DNA of 27,766 nucleotides from Desulfurivibrio sp044068515 (GTDB lineage Bacteria > Desulfobacterota > Desulfobulbia > Desulfobulbales > Desulfurivibrionaceae): NCBI RefSeq assembly GCF_044068515.1, contig NZ_JBIPKI010000034.1:1-27766 (forward strand). Direction: 5' to 3'. The notes below the pieces were generated by a model. The model had not been told where the DNA came from, searched no databases, and saw only the letters and a list, made by a program, of their open reading frames with translations. Below, one piece after another: positions 7,102-15,056 of this stretch (positions are counted from its first letter, which is position 1; every line of letters begins with the position of its first letter). The translations under genes were made by a program, and so were the position numbers.

Positions 7102-7647
7102 CTAAACCGGCTTGATCCGGTCCAGGGGAAGGGTGGTTTTGACCTGGCGCTGGAGGATTTCCAGCAGAATTACCACGTTTTCTTCGCCGTGGAAGGAGCA
7201 GAAAAAGCCCTTGGCCGAGCCGCCGCCGTCCAGCTCCACCTCCACCTCCATGCCGCTGGCCAGCTTGGGCCGCTGAAAGCTGCCCGGGGCGATGACCCCG
7301 GCTTCATCCTCCTTGGCCCGCAACCCTTCGATAATCCAGTCGGGCACCGGCACGTACGACTCCCCGAAACAAACCGGCCCGATCACCCCCCGGGTGGAGG
7401 AAATCGCCGTCCAGTTGCGCTCGGCCGGGGCCAGGTGGAGAAAGAGGTAGCCGGGAAAAACCGGCCGCAGAACCTCCTCGCGGCGACGGGCGTGCTTGCG
7501 CACCGTCCGCATCAGGGGCAGATAAACCACCAACCCCTGGTTGCGGTAATTGGCCACGGCTATCCGCTCCTTGTGGGGCTTGGTCCGCACCGCGTACCAG
7601 GCCCGCCCGTCCGCTCCCGGCGGGCTTATGTCGTCTGAGCTTGCCAT
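7102..7647 (-). CDS. RfaH/NusG-like transcription antiterminator (specialised NusG paralog)
   Basis: 181 residues. The N-terminal NGN domain shows WYAVRTKPHKERIAVANYRNQGLVVYLPLMR (about 17-47) and VLRPVFPGYLFLHL (about 60-73). The C-terminal part (RPKLASGMEVEVELDG to VVILLEILQRQVKTTLPLDRIKPV) fits a KOW domain. Specialised NusG paralogs (RfaH, LoaP, UpxY) bind RNA polymerase, usually after loading at a cis element, and let it read through long polysaccharide operons. Position supports this: the gene is co-oriented with the cluster at 7777-20498, placed just after that operon's terminator, and an ops-like core lies in the operon leader. Whether it behaves like RfaH or LoaP cannot be told from sequence. 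No clear Shine-Dalgarno is seen before ATG 7647. Confidence 0.85.
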   Translation of the reverse strand: MASSDDISPPGADGRAWYAVRTKPHKERIAVANYRNQGLVVYLPLMRTVRKHARRREEVLRPVFPGYLFLHLAPAERNWTAISSTRGVIGPVCFGESYVPVPDWIIEGLRAKEDEAGVIAPGSFQRPKLASGMEVEVELDGGGSAKGFFCSFHGEENVVILLEILQRQVKTTLPLDRIKPV

Positions 7648-7680
7648 CCCAACTTGTTACCCCACCCGCCGCCTGATTGC

Positions 7681-7733
7681 AAAAAAAAAGGCCGGTTGCC
7701 GCAAGCCCCGATGGGTCTTAGCGGCAGCCGGCC
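7681..7733 (-). terminator. Strong intrinsic terminator ending the polysaccharide operon
   Basis: GGCCGGTTGCCGC (7690-7702) pairs with GCGGCAGCCGGCC (7721-7733), 12 of 13 Watson-Crick plus one G-T, with an 18-base loop. The nine A at 7681-7689 give a nine-U run on the minus strand. It separates the dehydratase gene (stop at 7777) from the RfaH-like gene (start 7647). Confidence 0.9.
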
Positions 7734-7776
7734 CGACCAATTACCGGGGGCAGATTTCAAGTCCATCCCCTCTAGG

Positions 7777-9645
7777 TCATGACAAAATGCTGGTGGTATC
7801 GCGGGGGGTGTATTCGGGGATTACTTTATGCAGTTCGGCCTTGATGCCGGCCGCGTCGTGGCGCCGGGCGCATTCCTTGAGGCGCTCCAGGGGTTCGCGC
7901 AGGTCGGCCAGGGAGGCGTCCCGGCCCCGCAGGACCATGATCTTCTCGTGGTCGGTGGGGACGATGCCCTCCCCTTCGGTGATCAGCTCCTCGTGCATCT
8001 TCTCGCCGGGACGCAGGCCGATGTACTTGATCTCGATCTCGGCCTCCGGCTCCTTGCCGCAGAGGCGAATCAAATCGTGGGCCATCTGGCCGATCCGCAC
8101 CGGGGTGCCCATCTCCAGGATGAAGATCTCGCCGCCCTCCCCCATGGCCGCGGCCTGGAGAATCAACTGGGAGGCCTCTTCGATGGACATGAAGTAACGG
8201 GTCATCTCGGGGTGGGTTACGGTCACCGGCCCGCCCATCTCGATCTGGCGCTTGAAGAGGGGAATCACCGAGCCGGAGGAGCCCAGCACGTTGCCGAAAC
8301 GCACCGCCATGAAGCGGGTGTTTCCCCCGGGCTCACCGCAATAGGCCTGCATGAGGATCTCGGTCAGCCGCTTGCTGGCCCCCATCACATTGGGGGGGCG
8401 CACCGCCTTGTCGGTGGAAACCAGGATAAAGCGGTCCACCCCGTACTGTAGCGCAACCTCCATCAGGCGCTTGGAGGCGAAAATGTTGTTGTAAACCCCC
8501 TCCCAGGGATTGGCCTCCACCAGGGGGACATGCTTGTACGCGGCGGCATGGAAGACCACCTCGGGCCGGTAATGCTCGAAGACATGGGTCAGCAGTCCCC
8601 GGTCCTGGACCTTGCCCAGCACGGTAACGTAGTCCCGGAAACCCCGTTCATGGAGGACTTCCATTTCGATCCGGTAAAGGTTTTCCTCGCCGGCGTCAAA
8701 GAGGATCAGCTTGCCGGGGTTGAAACGCAGAATCTGGCGGCAAAGCTCGGAGCCGATGGAACCGCCGGCCCCGGTGACCAGCACCGTACGGCTGGCCAGG
8801 ATATCGTCGATCTTGGCCAGTTCCAGCCGGACCGGTTTACGACCCAGCAGATCCTTGTAGGAAACATCGCGAATCGCCTTGATCGACACCTTGTCGCTGA
8901 TCAACTCCCCCAGGCCCGGCAGGGTTTTGAAGGGCACCCCGGCTCCCCGGCAGAAGTCGACAATCCGGCTCATCTGGTCGCGATTGGCGGTGGGAATAGC
9001 TATCAGAATTTCCTGGGCCTTGGACCGCCAAACCTGGCCCCGAACATCGGCTATCGGCCCCAGCACCGGAATCCCATGAATCCGCTGACCGATCTTGGCG
9101 GAATTGTCGTCGAGAAACCCGACAACCTGGTAGGGCAAGGCCCGGTTATCCATGATTTCACGAACAATCTTCTCGGCCGCGTCCCCGGCTCCCACCAGCA
9201 GCAGGCGCTTGCGGCGCACGGCCTTGGTTTCCAGATCGCGAAAAGTCGGCAGGGCCTGGTAAAAAAGCCGCAGGCTGAAACGGATCCCGGCCACAAAGAG
9301 AAAGGTAAGGATGGTGTCCAGCACGAACACCGAACGGGAGAACCCTTCGAAACGGGTAACCAGCAGAAGCACGGCCATTACCAGCAGCCCGGTGGCGATA
9401 CTGGCCCGCAAAATATTGAGCAGGTCGGTAACCCCGGTATAGCGCCACATCCCCCGGTAGAGCCCGAAGAAGAAAAAAATGACGACTTTCAGAGGCAACA
9501 GCCAAGGCAGCACCGCCCAAATCTGGGCCCATTCCCGCAGGCTGAGGACAAACTCGAAGCGAATACCGTAGGCCAGCAGATGAGCGGCGGCCAGCAGCAA
9601 GATATCAGCTCCCAGCACGATCCAGAAATTAAGTTTTCTGAACAT
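7777..9645 (-). CDS. Membrane-bound nucleoside-diphosphate sugar 4,6-dehydratase (WbpM/PglF/CapD-like)
   Basis: Predicted to convert UDP-GlcNAc to a UDP-4-keto-6-deoxy sugar, the first step to QuiNAc, FucNAc or bacillosamine in surface polysaccharides. 622 residues from ATG 9645, preferred over TTG 9651 because AGAGG lies seven bases upstream. Four N-terminal membrane helices (about 8-120) precede a first Rossmann segment (LLVGAGDAAE, 149-158) and the catalytic SDR domain with VTGAGGSIGSE (290-300), HAAAYKHVPLVE, and STDKAVRPPNVMGASKR (410-426). The usual YxxxK tyrosine is replaced by methionine in NVMGASK, as in the large dehydratases. It is the last gene before the operon terminator. The two genes upstream look like the matching 4-reductase and initiating transferase. 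Confidence 0.9.
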   Translation of the reverse strand: MFRKLNFWIVLGADILLLAAAHLLAYGIRFEFVLSLREWAQIWAVLPWLLPLKVVIFFFFGLYRGMWRYTGVTDLLNILRASIATGLLVMAVLLLVTRFEGFSRSVFVLDTILTFLFVAGIRFSLRLFYQALPTFRDLETKAVRRKRLLLVGAGDAAEKIVREIMDNRALPYQVVGFLDDNSAKIGQRIHGIPVLGPIADVRGQVWRSKAQEILIAIPTANRDQMSRIVDFCRGAGVPFKTLPGLGELISDKVSIKAIRDVSYKDLLGRKPVRLELAKIDDILASRTVLVTGAGGSIGSELCRQILRFNPGKLILFDAGEENLYRIEMEVLHERGFRDYVTVLGKVQDRGLLTHVFEHYRPEVVFHAAAYKHVPLVEANPWEGVYNNIFASKRLMEVALQYGVDRFILVSTDKAVRPPNVMGASKRLTEILMQAYCGEPGGNTRFMAVRFGNVLGSSGSVIPLFKRQIEMGGPVTVTHPEMTRYFMSIEEASQLILQAAAMGEGGEIFILEMGTPVRIGQMAHDLIRLCGKEPEAEIEIKYIGLRPGEKMHEELITEGEGIVPTDHEKIMVLRGRDASLADLREPLERLKECARRHDAAGIKAELHKVIPEYTPRDTTSILS

Positions 9646-9687
9646 AATCAAACCTCTGAAGAGGGAGAGTTTCCTCCCTCATAAATA

Positions 9688-10734
9688 TCATTTGCCGTTG
9701 ACTTGGGATCGGGCCGGACCCTGATTATGAACTCCAGCGCCAAAGTAGAAAGCCAGCCCCACTAAGGGGCCGTAAGCGATCAAAACCGCCGGCAGGCCCT
9801 CCAGGCTCCCCTGGGCAACCAGGAGGGCCAGCGGCAACAGCCAGCCCAGGTTGATCAGGCCCACGGCCAGGCTTACTGGCCGGTGGACGCCGATGCGGCG
9901 AGCCGCATGCTGATAGGCATGAGAACAGTGGGCTTCATAGAATTTCTCCCGGCGCAGAACGCGACGCGCCAAGGTAAAGGTGGCATCAACCACGAACACC
10001 CCTAGTAGAATCAACCAGCACCATAAAAGTTCCGGGGCGGACCGAGCAGCCAGCAGAGACAGCGCCGCCAGCATCAGCCCCAGAAAACCGCTGCCGCCAT
10101 CGCCCATAAATATCCTGGCGGGGGGGAAATTCCAGCCCAAAAAACCCGCCACGGCCGCCGCCAGCAGCAACGGTAAAATCCACCCAGGCTCGCCCGGCAG
10201 GAGCAACCAATGAACCAAAGCCCCCCCCAGGCAGACCGTAATGGCCTCGATGGCGGCAATGCCGTCAATTCCGTCCATGAAATTGTAAAGATTAAGCAGC
10301 CAGACCAAATAGAGAGCCGCCAATGGATAGCCCAGCCAGCCAAGCTCGACTGCAACGCCCAGCACAGACAATGACGGCGGTCCCCCCAGCCAGGCCAGTA
10401 CCCAGGCCGCCCCGGCAAAATGGGCCAGCAAACGCCAGCGGGCCGGGATATGACCGTGATCGTCCCACCAGCCGACCAAGGCTACCCAGGCACCAGCCCC
10501 TAACAAACACACCAGCACCGGCCAAGCCAGGTAATCAAACCAAGCCAGAACCGGCAAGGCGGCAAGAAAAGTCCCAACAATAGCCAACCCGCCGCCGCGA
10601 GGGGTGGGAACCTGGTGTGAACTCCGGGCATTGGGAATATCGAGCAAATTGCGGGCCAGGGCATAACGACGGATCAGGCCGGTCAGCAACCACGATACCA
10701 CCGCCACCAGCAACAACAGCAGGGGCAATCTCAT
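9688..10734 (-). CDS. Polyprenyl-phosphate glycosyl-1-phosphate transferase (WecA/WbpL-like)
   Basis: Integral membrane enzyme of the MraY/WecA family that should load the first sugar-1-phosphate onto undecaprenyl phosphate at the cytoplasmic face. 348 residues with about ten hydrophobic segments. Motifs seen (ATG 10734 numbering) are DIPNARSSHQVPTPRGGG (32-49), WWDDH (89-93), NFMDGIDG (151-158) and RIFMGDGGSGF (207-217), all hallmark Mg- and substrate-binding loops. The ATG overlaps the stop of the upstream epimerase gene (TGATG), implying translational coupling. A TTG one codon earlier is possible. Pairing with WbpV-like and WbpM-like genes suggests QuiNAc or FucNAc as the substrate, by analogy with Pseudomonas and Rhizobium O-antigen loci. 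A run of eight C lies at 10221-10228 inside the gene. Confidence 0.9.
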   Translation of the reverse strand: MRLPLLLLLVAVVSWLLTGLIRRYALARNLLDIPNARSSHQVPTPRGGGLAIVGTFLAALPVLAWFDYLAWPVLVCLLGAGAWVALVGWWDDHGHIPARWRLLAHFAGAAWVLAWLGGPPSLSVLGVAVELGWLGYPLAALYLVWLLNLYNFMDGIDGIAAIEAITVCLGGALVHWLLLPGEPGWILPLLLAAAVAGFLGWNFPPARIFMGDGGSGFLGLMLAALSLLAARSAPELLWCWLILLGVFVVDATFTLARRVLRREKFYEAHCSHAYQHAARRIGVHRPVSLAVGLINLGWLLPLALLVAQGSLEGLPAVLIAYGPLVGLAFYFGAGVHNQGPARSQVNGK

Positions 10735-11684
10735 CAATGATTACTCTCAAGAAAAGGGCGGGCAGCGGCAGCCAAGCCTTGATCGACGCTCAGCGGGGGC
10801 CGCCAGCCCAGCAAGGTCCGGGCTTTGCCTGTATCCACCTGCAGCGACCCGCACAAACGCTGAGCCAGGGCGCCTTTGCCAATAATTCTGAGCCCGGCTG
10901 TCAAAAACGACTGCGGAAACGGCACCAACCGCGCGGGTCGGCCCAGGGCAGCAGCCATACGGCGGAGCAGCTCGGTGGTAGAAAGATCCTCGCCGTCGGC
11001 CACCAGGAAAGTCTGGTTGGCGGCAGCGGGATGATCGAGGCAGGTAATGATAAAATCCGCCAGATTGCCCAACCCCACCAGGCTGCGGCGGTTGTCAATC
11101 GCCCCAAGGGGCAGGGGGACTCCTTTGGTGAGCCACCGCAGCAAAACCCCGAAGTTCCCGGGTGCGTTGGGGCCATAAACCAAGGGTGGACGAATGATGA
11201 CCACTTCCATGCCCGTTTCCACCGCCAGCCGAGCCAAACCTTGCTCGGCTTCCAGTTTAGTAAGAGCGTAAGGCTCGACCGGTCGAGGCTCGTCCACTTC
11301 GGTAAAGGGTCGGGTATTGCTGTTGCCATTGACCCCGATCGAACTAATAAAGACAAAACGACGCACCCCGGACGCGGCCGCCTGCCGGGCCAAGTTCAAG
11401 GTCCCGGAAACATTCACCCTGCGAAATTCGGCCAATGGGTCAACCGCGTTATCATACATCACATGTACTCGAGCCGCGGTATGAATTACCAATGAGACAA
11501 CATCTAGAGCCCCTGTCCAGTCAGTGTGCCCATCAATCGTTGGGATTATAAGGCTGGTTTGGTGTTTAAATGCAGGCGGCTGATAAGCCTTACGAGTAGT
11601 GTATAATATCTGCTCACCCATAGATGCCAATCGATTAACCAAAGCACTACCAATAAAGCCGGTGCCACCGGTAACCAATATCAT
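10734..11684 (-). CDS. NAD-dependent epimerase/dehydratase family protein, probable NDP-4-keto-sugar reductase (WbpV/WreQ-like)
   Basis: 316-residue extended SDR protein. It has the NAD-binding GGTGFIGS (6-13), the catalytic serine region FISSIGVNG (112-120) and the active-site pair Y139/K143 in EPYALTKLEAE. RPPLVYGPNAPGNFGVLLRWL and the C-terminal GWRPPLSVDQGL resemble the reductases that act with WbpM-type dehydratases. In that setting it would reduce the 4-keto intermediate to UDP-QuiNAc or UDP-FucNAc. This is inferred from the neighbours; a 4-epimerase role is the alternative. Its ATG overlaps the end of the GT4 gene by four bases and its stop overlaps the next start. Confidence 0.85.
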   Translation of the reverse strand: MILVTGGTGFIGSALVNRLASMGEQILYTTRKAYQPPAFKHQTSLIIPTIDGHTDWTGALDVVSLVIHTAARVHVMYDNAVDPLAEFRRVNVSGTLNLARQAAASGVRRFVFISSIGVNGNSNTRPFTEVDEPRPVEPYALTKLEAEQGLARLAVETGMEVVIIRPPLVYGPNAPGNFGVLLRWLTKGVPLPLGAIDNRRSLVGLGNLADFIITCLDHPAAANQTFLVADGEDLSTTELLRRMAAALGRPARLVPFPQSFLTAGLRIIGKGALAQRLCGSLQVDTGKARTLLGWRPPLSVDQGLAAAARPFLESNH

Positions 11685-12877
11685 AAATTCTCGCCTTCCA
11701 AGCCACCAGAAAGGGTAAAGTCAGCCATAAGATTTTTGTACTCCTGCATCAAGAGATGGCCCATGGTACGGCTGTCAAATTTATCCAATACCCTTTTGCG
11801 GGCATTTATCCCCATTTCAGCCCGCAGCGTGGCATCAACGGCAAGGGAAGTCATAGCCAAAGCCAAGGCCTTATAGTCGCGCACAGGGACAAGAATGCCA
11901 GTTTCACCGTTAACAACAGCATCAGAAAGACCGTAAATATCAGTTCCTATCGTTGGCACCCCCATTGCCGCCGCCTCAATCACCACGGTCCCAAAACCCT
12001 CTCGATAGCTAGGCAAACATAACACGTCAGAAATGGACATATATTTTTCGGGTTCACGTGAAAAACCAACAATGCGCATGCGTTGCATCACATTGTTCCC
12101 TTTCAGGGAATCAAGACACTGCTGAGCATCAATTTCGAAAGGGCCAACAAAAACCAAATAGGCATCCACTCCACGATTGATTATCTCGCTAAAGGCCTGA
12201 ATAAGCTCAAAAACTCCTTTCTCGCGTGTTACCCTTCCCACAAATAATATTATAAAACTGCTTTGCGGGACGTCTAACTCTGCTTTGAGTCGATCATTAT
12301 CTTCCTTCTTGTAACGGCAGGGATTAAAGCGTTGTAGATCGACACCTGCCAAAGATCCCTCACCCAAAACATGGAGTTTGTAATTGGGCATTATATGGCT
12401 ATCGACCAAAAATTTTTTCTGGCTGAAACTATCTGCGTAACAGCGGGTGTTAAGGTGGCCGATTATTTTATCGCACCACTTTAGAATAAGTTGTTCAGGT
12501 CCAGACTTGGTTGCCCAAGGTTGGCCGGTAAAAGTATGCAAGCGGACTTTTATCCCTGCAATTTTCCCGGCAATCGCACATAACAATCCTGCTTTGGGGG
12601 TAGTTGAATGTACAATATCAAATTTGTTGGCTTTGAAGACACGGACAAGCGCCAGCAATGCCCGAAAATCGGCCAATAAGTTTATATTTCTGGGTATATG
12701 GACAGGAATAAAATTAAACTTATCAAAATCTACAGAATCATCAACAAGGTTATCATCGTCACTGGTAATAACTGTCAGATTGGCTCCTGATGCTCTAATA
12801 GATTCAAGTTGAGACCCGAGCTGGGTAAAAATAAAAAACTTAACCGTTGAAACCCTGGCGACGCTTAAATCATTCAT
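11681..12877 (-). CDS. Glycosyltransferase family 4 (GT-B fold)
   Basis: 398 residues. The N-terminal Rossmann half (VKFFIFTQLGSQLESIRASG, then HSTTPKAGLLCAIAGK) handles the acceptor. The C-terminal half shows FVGRVTREKGV (212-222) and the donor-binding E-x7-E motif EGFGTVVIE (293-301) followed by AAAMGVP. A retaining transfer from a nucleotide sugar to the growing lipid-linked repeat unit is expected at the cytoplasmic membrane. Sugar specificity cannot be read from sequence. ATG 12877 follows GGAGG in the leader and shares ATGA with the stop of a 48-codon ORF. Base composition is intermediate, marking the edge of the AT-rich middle of the cluster. Confidence 0.88.
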   Translation of the reverse strand: MNDLSVARVSTVKFFIFTQLGSQLESIRASGANLTVITSDDDNLVDDSVDFDKFNFIPVHIPRNINLLADFRALLALVRVFKANKFDIVHSTTPKAGLLCAIAGKIAGIKVRLHTFTGQPWATKSGPEQLILKWCDKIIGHLNTRCYADSFSQKKFLVDSHIMPNYKLHVLGEGSLAGVDLQRFNPCRYKKEDNDRLKAELDVPQSSFIILFVGRVTREKGVFELIQAFSEIINRGVDAYLVFVGPFEIDAQQCLDSLKGNNVMQRMRIVGFSREPEKYMSISDVLCLPSYREGFGTVVIEAAAMGVPTIGTDIYGLSDAVVNGETGILVPVRDYKALALAMTSLAVDATLRAEMGINARKRVLDKFDSRTMGHLLMQEYKNLMADFTLSGGLEGENL

Positions 12878-13020
12878 TCAGGAGACCCCCTCCCTGGCGT
12901 CGGCCTTGGTTTCACAATAAAATTGGCTAGAAAGGTAAATAAAAAGCTATTAATATATCGAAAAATCAGCATTATCCAATTTCCGATCCGGTATCCAAGC
13001 TGGAAATAAATGTGGAGCAT
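12874..13020 (-). CDS. Hypothetical 48-residue protein, possibly a gene remnant
   Basis: An ATG at 13020 opens a 48-codon frame that almost exactly fills the gap between two operon genes. It starts 21 bases after the upstream stop, and its TGA overlaps the ATG of the GT4 gene (ATGA). The product begins MLHIYFQLGYRIGNWIMLIF, continues with a hydrophobic YINSFLFTFLANFIV stretch and ends in a basic, proline-rich tail. The YRIGNW start recalls the N-terminus of serine acetyltransferase-like acyltransferases in polysaccharide clusters, so it may be what is left of a longer gene. No strong ribosome site is visible. Function unknown. Confidence 0.4.
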   Translation of the reverse strand: MLHIYFQLGYRIGNWIMLIFRYINSFLFTFLANFIVKPRPTPGRGSPE

Positions 13021-13041
13021 GTCCGCATATTCTACAATTTT

Positions 13042-13983
13042 TTATAGCGCCAGGTTCCTGCAGTATTGACGAAGACCCTCCCGTATACCAACTATCGGCG
13101 TAAAAGCTAACTGATCCCTTATTTTGTCAGTGGAATAAACCGCTCGATTCGTTAATGCGGCCAGGCGTCCAGAGGAAAGGGGGAATTTAGGATTAATTTT
13201 CGCGAGTAAGCTCAATTTTCTCGCTAAATATTTAGGGATTACCGGCGTCCAGGCCCATCCTCCACCCGTCTCGCTTTTAACTAAATTAACGAAAGAATAT
13301 TGATCCATAACATCTGAAACGATGAAATCTTGATTTATAGCAGCGGGATTTTTCATGCATAAAATAATCGCAGCCACCACATCATCAACGTGCACATAAT
13401 TCATCTTGTAATTCAGTGGATTACCAATATAAAAAAACAGGTTCCGGCTTATCATCCGTACCAGTTGGGCTAATGATTGGTTGGTCATACCATTTCCGAA
13501 AATATTTGACGGGCGAATTATAGTATAAGGAATATTGTTATTCTCACAAAATTCATGAACAACTATCTCCCCTTCCGCCTTGGTTATTTCATATTCCCCG
13601 ACAGGATTGAAGGGATAATCCTCTTTTATTACTCCTGAGTTTTGAGGCCCATAAACTCCGACACTGCTAACTTGGATCCATTGTGTGTTATCTCCAGACC
13701 TGAGATTCTCTAAAGTCTTCTTTGTCGCCTCAACATGTAGCTGTCTCATCAACCGCTCATCTTTTGTTTCACCAGCGCAATTAATAACCACATCATATTC
13801 TGATAATTTCGGATGCTTACCTGCACTCATATCACCGACGTGGACCGCAACACTATTCCCCCAAAATGAATTAATCCGGGACGGGTTCCTTGTCAGTACT
13901 GAAACTGCCGAACCGCTCGTGATCATTTTTTGCACTAAAGCGCGGCCAAGGAAACCAGTTGCACCAAAAACAAAGACTTTCAT
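13042..13983 (-). CDS. NAD-dependent epimerase/dehydratase family protein (second copy in cluster)
   Basis: 313 residues from ATG 13983, chosen for GAGGTG six bases upstream and because the Rossmann motif begins at once (MKVFVFGATGFLGR). An in-frame start at 14004 lacks this. Other motifs are INCAGETKDE, the serine region QVSSVGVYG (104-112), Y131/K135 in GEYEITKAEGE, and RPSNIFG. It is a distant paralog of the protein at 10734-11684 with the same fold but much more AT-rich coding, so the two did not arise by recent duplication. It probably modifies an NDP-sugar (4-reduction or epimerisation). The substrate cannot be assigned. Confidence 0.82.
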   Translation of the reverse strand: MKVFVFGATGFLGRALVQKMITSGSAVSVLTRNPSRINSFWGNSVAVHVGDMSAGKHPKLSEYDVVINCAGETKDERLMRQLHVEATKKTLENLRSGDNTQWIQVSSVGVYGPQNSGVIKEDYPFNPVGEYEITKAEGEIVVHEFCENNNIPYTIIRPSNIFGNGMTNQSLAQLVRMISRNLFFYIGNPLNYKMNYVHVDDVVAAIILCMKNPAAINQDFIVSDVMDQYSFVNLVKSETGGGWAWTPVIPKYLARKLSLLAKINPKFPLSSGRLAALTNRAVYSTDKIRDQLAFTPIVGIREGLRQYCRNLAL

Positions 13984-14006
13984 CTGCGCACCTCGTGCAA
14001 ACAAAC

Positions 14007-15056
14007 CTAAAATGTCAGAAAATCGAGAAACTCATACGGCAAAAACGGGGATTTTCCTTGCCCGAATTCAAGAATAAACCCCCGATAAACACCCACTGCG
14101 GAAATTGCTCCGCCCAAAAAAAGAGCTAACACTACCTGTTTGTCAAATAGTCGGCCCAACCTCGAGTAAGTCGCTAAAACAGCAACCGGCAAAGCAAATG
14201 AAACCAAATCCAGAAATCTTAATCCAGCGTATGTAAAACTTGCCATCACCCCAAAAAGCATGACAAACAAAAGAGCTGGTATAATTATTTTTATTTTTTC
14301 TTCATCTGGAAGTGAGGAGAAAAAAATGCCCAAAATTATTATAAAAATCACAATAATTTTGCTTAGGCCGGAAACAACAGATGGTGAAGACATTGCTTCA
14401 TAAGCAATAATTTTTGAGCTGAAATAATCCAAATTAGCATAATACATAATTATCGCTATAATTGTGGCAACTATCAACAAGAAAAAATTTGACATCCGTA
14501 TCCATTGGCGCTGCGAAATAAAAACAAATAATATTGAAATAAAAGCAGAATAATGAAAGAACAATGAAGACATTGCTATCAATATTCCCCTATAACTTCC
14601 TCTCCTGCGAATTTCTTGAACAGCTATTATCAATATTAAAGAGGCAAGGCCTATCCGCAAGGCGTTCATGCTATACTGGTAAGCGAAGGCTGGCGCGAAA
14701 TATGCCATTAAAAAAAAAGATTCATTTTGATCCGCGCGAAGTATAAAAACAATTACAAGCACGAAAAAAATCAATGAAATTGATCGAACAGCAACTTCAA
14801 CAGATCCCCAAAATTTAATCATGGCCCAGCCCATTACCATAAAACCAGGCTCAATTCCACCACCCCCCCCCGTATCAACAATTGAGAGAAGCATGTGTTC
14901 ATAATTAACAGTATCGGTCCCCACATTTCCACGCAATATCGAGATAGTGGCGATGAACAACAAGGCAAGAACGGAAAGTAATTTGCCCCGGTAATTTACA
15001 AGCGCAGAAACAACAAACGCCCAATAAAGGGCTCCCCATCCAAACAAATAAATCAC
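14007..15056 (-). CDS. EpsG-family membrane protein, probable O-antigen/EPS polymerase (Wzy role)
   Basis: 349 residues, almost entirely hydrophobic, with about ten membrane helices. The family signature RGNVGTDTVNYEHM sits at 42-55, followed by a periplasmic loop, and AYQYSMNALRIGLA is near residue 125. EpsG proteins polymerise lipid-linked repeat units in the periplasm, and the cluster has a flippase and a Wzz but no other polymerase candidate. A nine-G homopolymer interrupts codons 62-65 (14863-14871). Slippage there would truncate nearly the whole protein. Its start overlaps the GT2 gene by four bases and its stop lies 23 bases before the next ATG. Confidence 0.82.
   Translation of the reverse strand: MIYLFGWGALYWAFVVSALVNYRGKLLSVLALLFIATISILRGNVGTDTVNYEHMLLSIVDTGGGGGIEPGFMVMGWAMIKFWGSVEVAVRSISLIFFVLVIVFILRADQNESFFLMAYFAPAFAYQYSMNALRIGLASLILIIAVQEIRRRGSYRGILIAMSSLFFHYSAFISILFVFISQRQWIRMSNFFLLIVATIIAIIMYYANLDYFSSKIIAYEAMSSPSVVSGLSKIIVIFIIILGIFFSSLPDEEKIKIIIPALLFVMLFGVMASFTYAGLRFLDLVSFALPVAVLATYSRLGRLFDKQVVLALFLGGAISAVGVYRGFILEFGQGKSPFLPYEFLDFLTF
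14863..14871 (-). repeat. Nine-G homopolymer in the polymerase gene
   Basis: Nine consecutive C on the plus strand (G in the coding sense) encode part of a five-glycine run (DTGGGGG) near residue 63. Tracts of this length are known slippage sites in surface-polysaccharide genes. Phase variation here is a hypothesis. Confidence 0.6.

Noticed and set aside
9510..9535. GGCAGCACCGCCCAAAT inside the dehydratase gene as a third copy of the 109-nt hairpin
   Set aside because: Only a short block matches and no pairing arms surround it; it is coding sequence.
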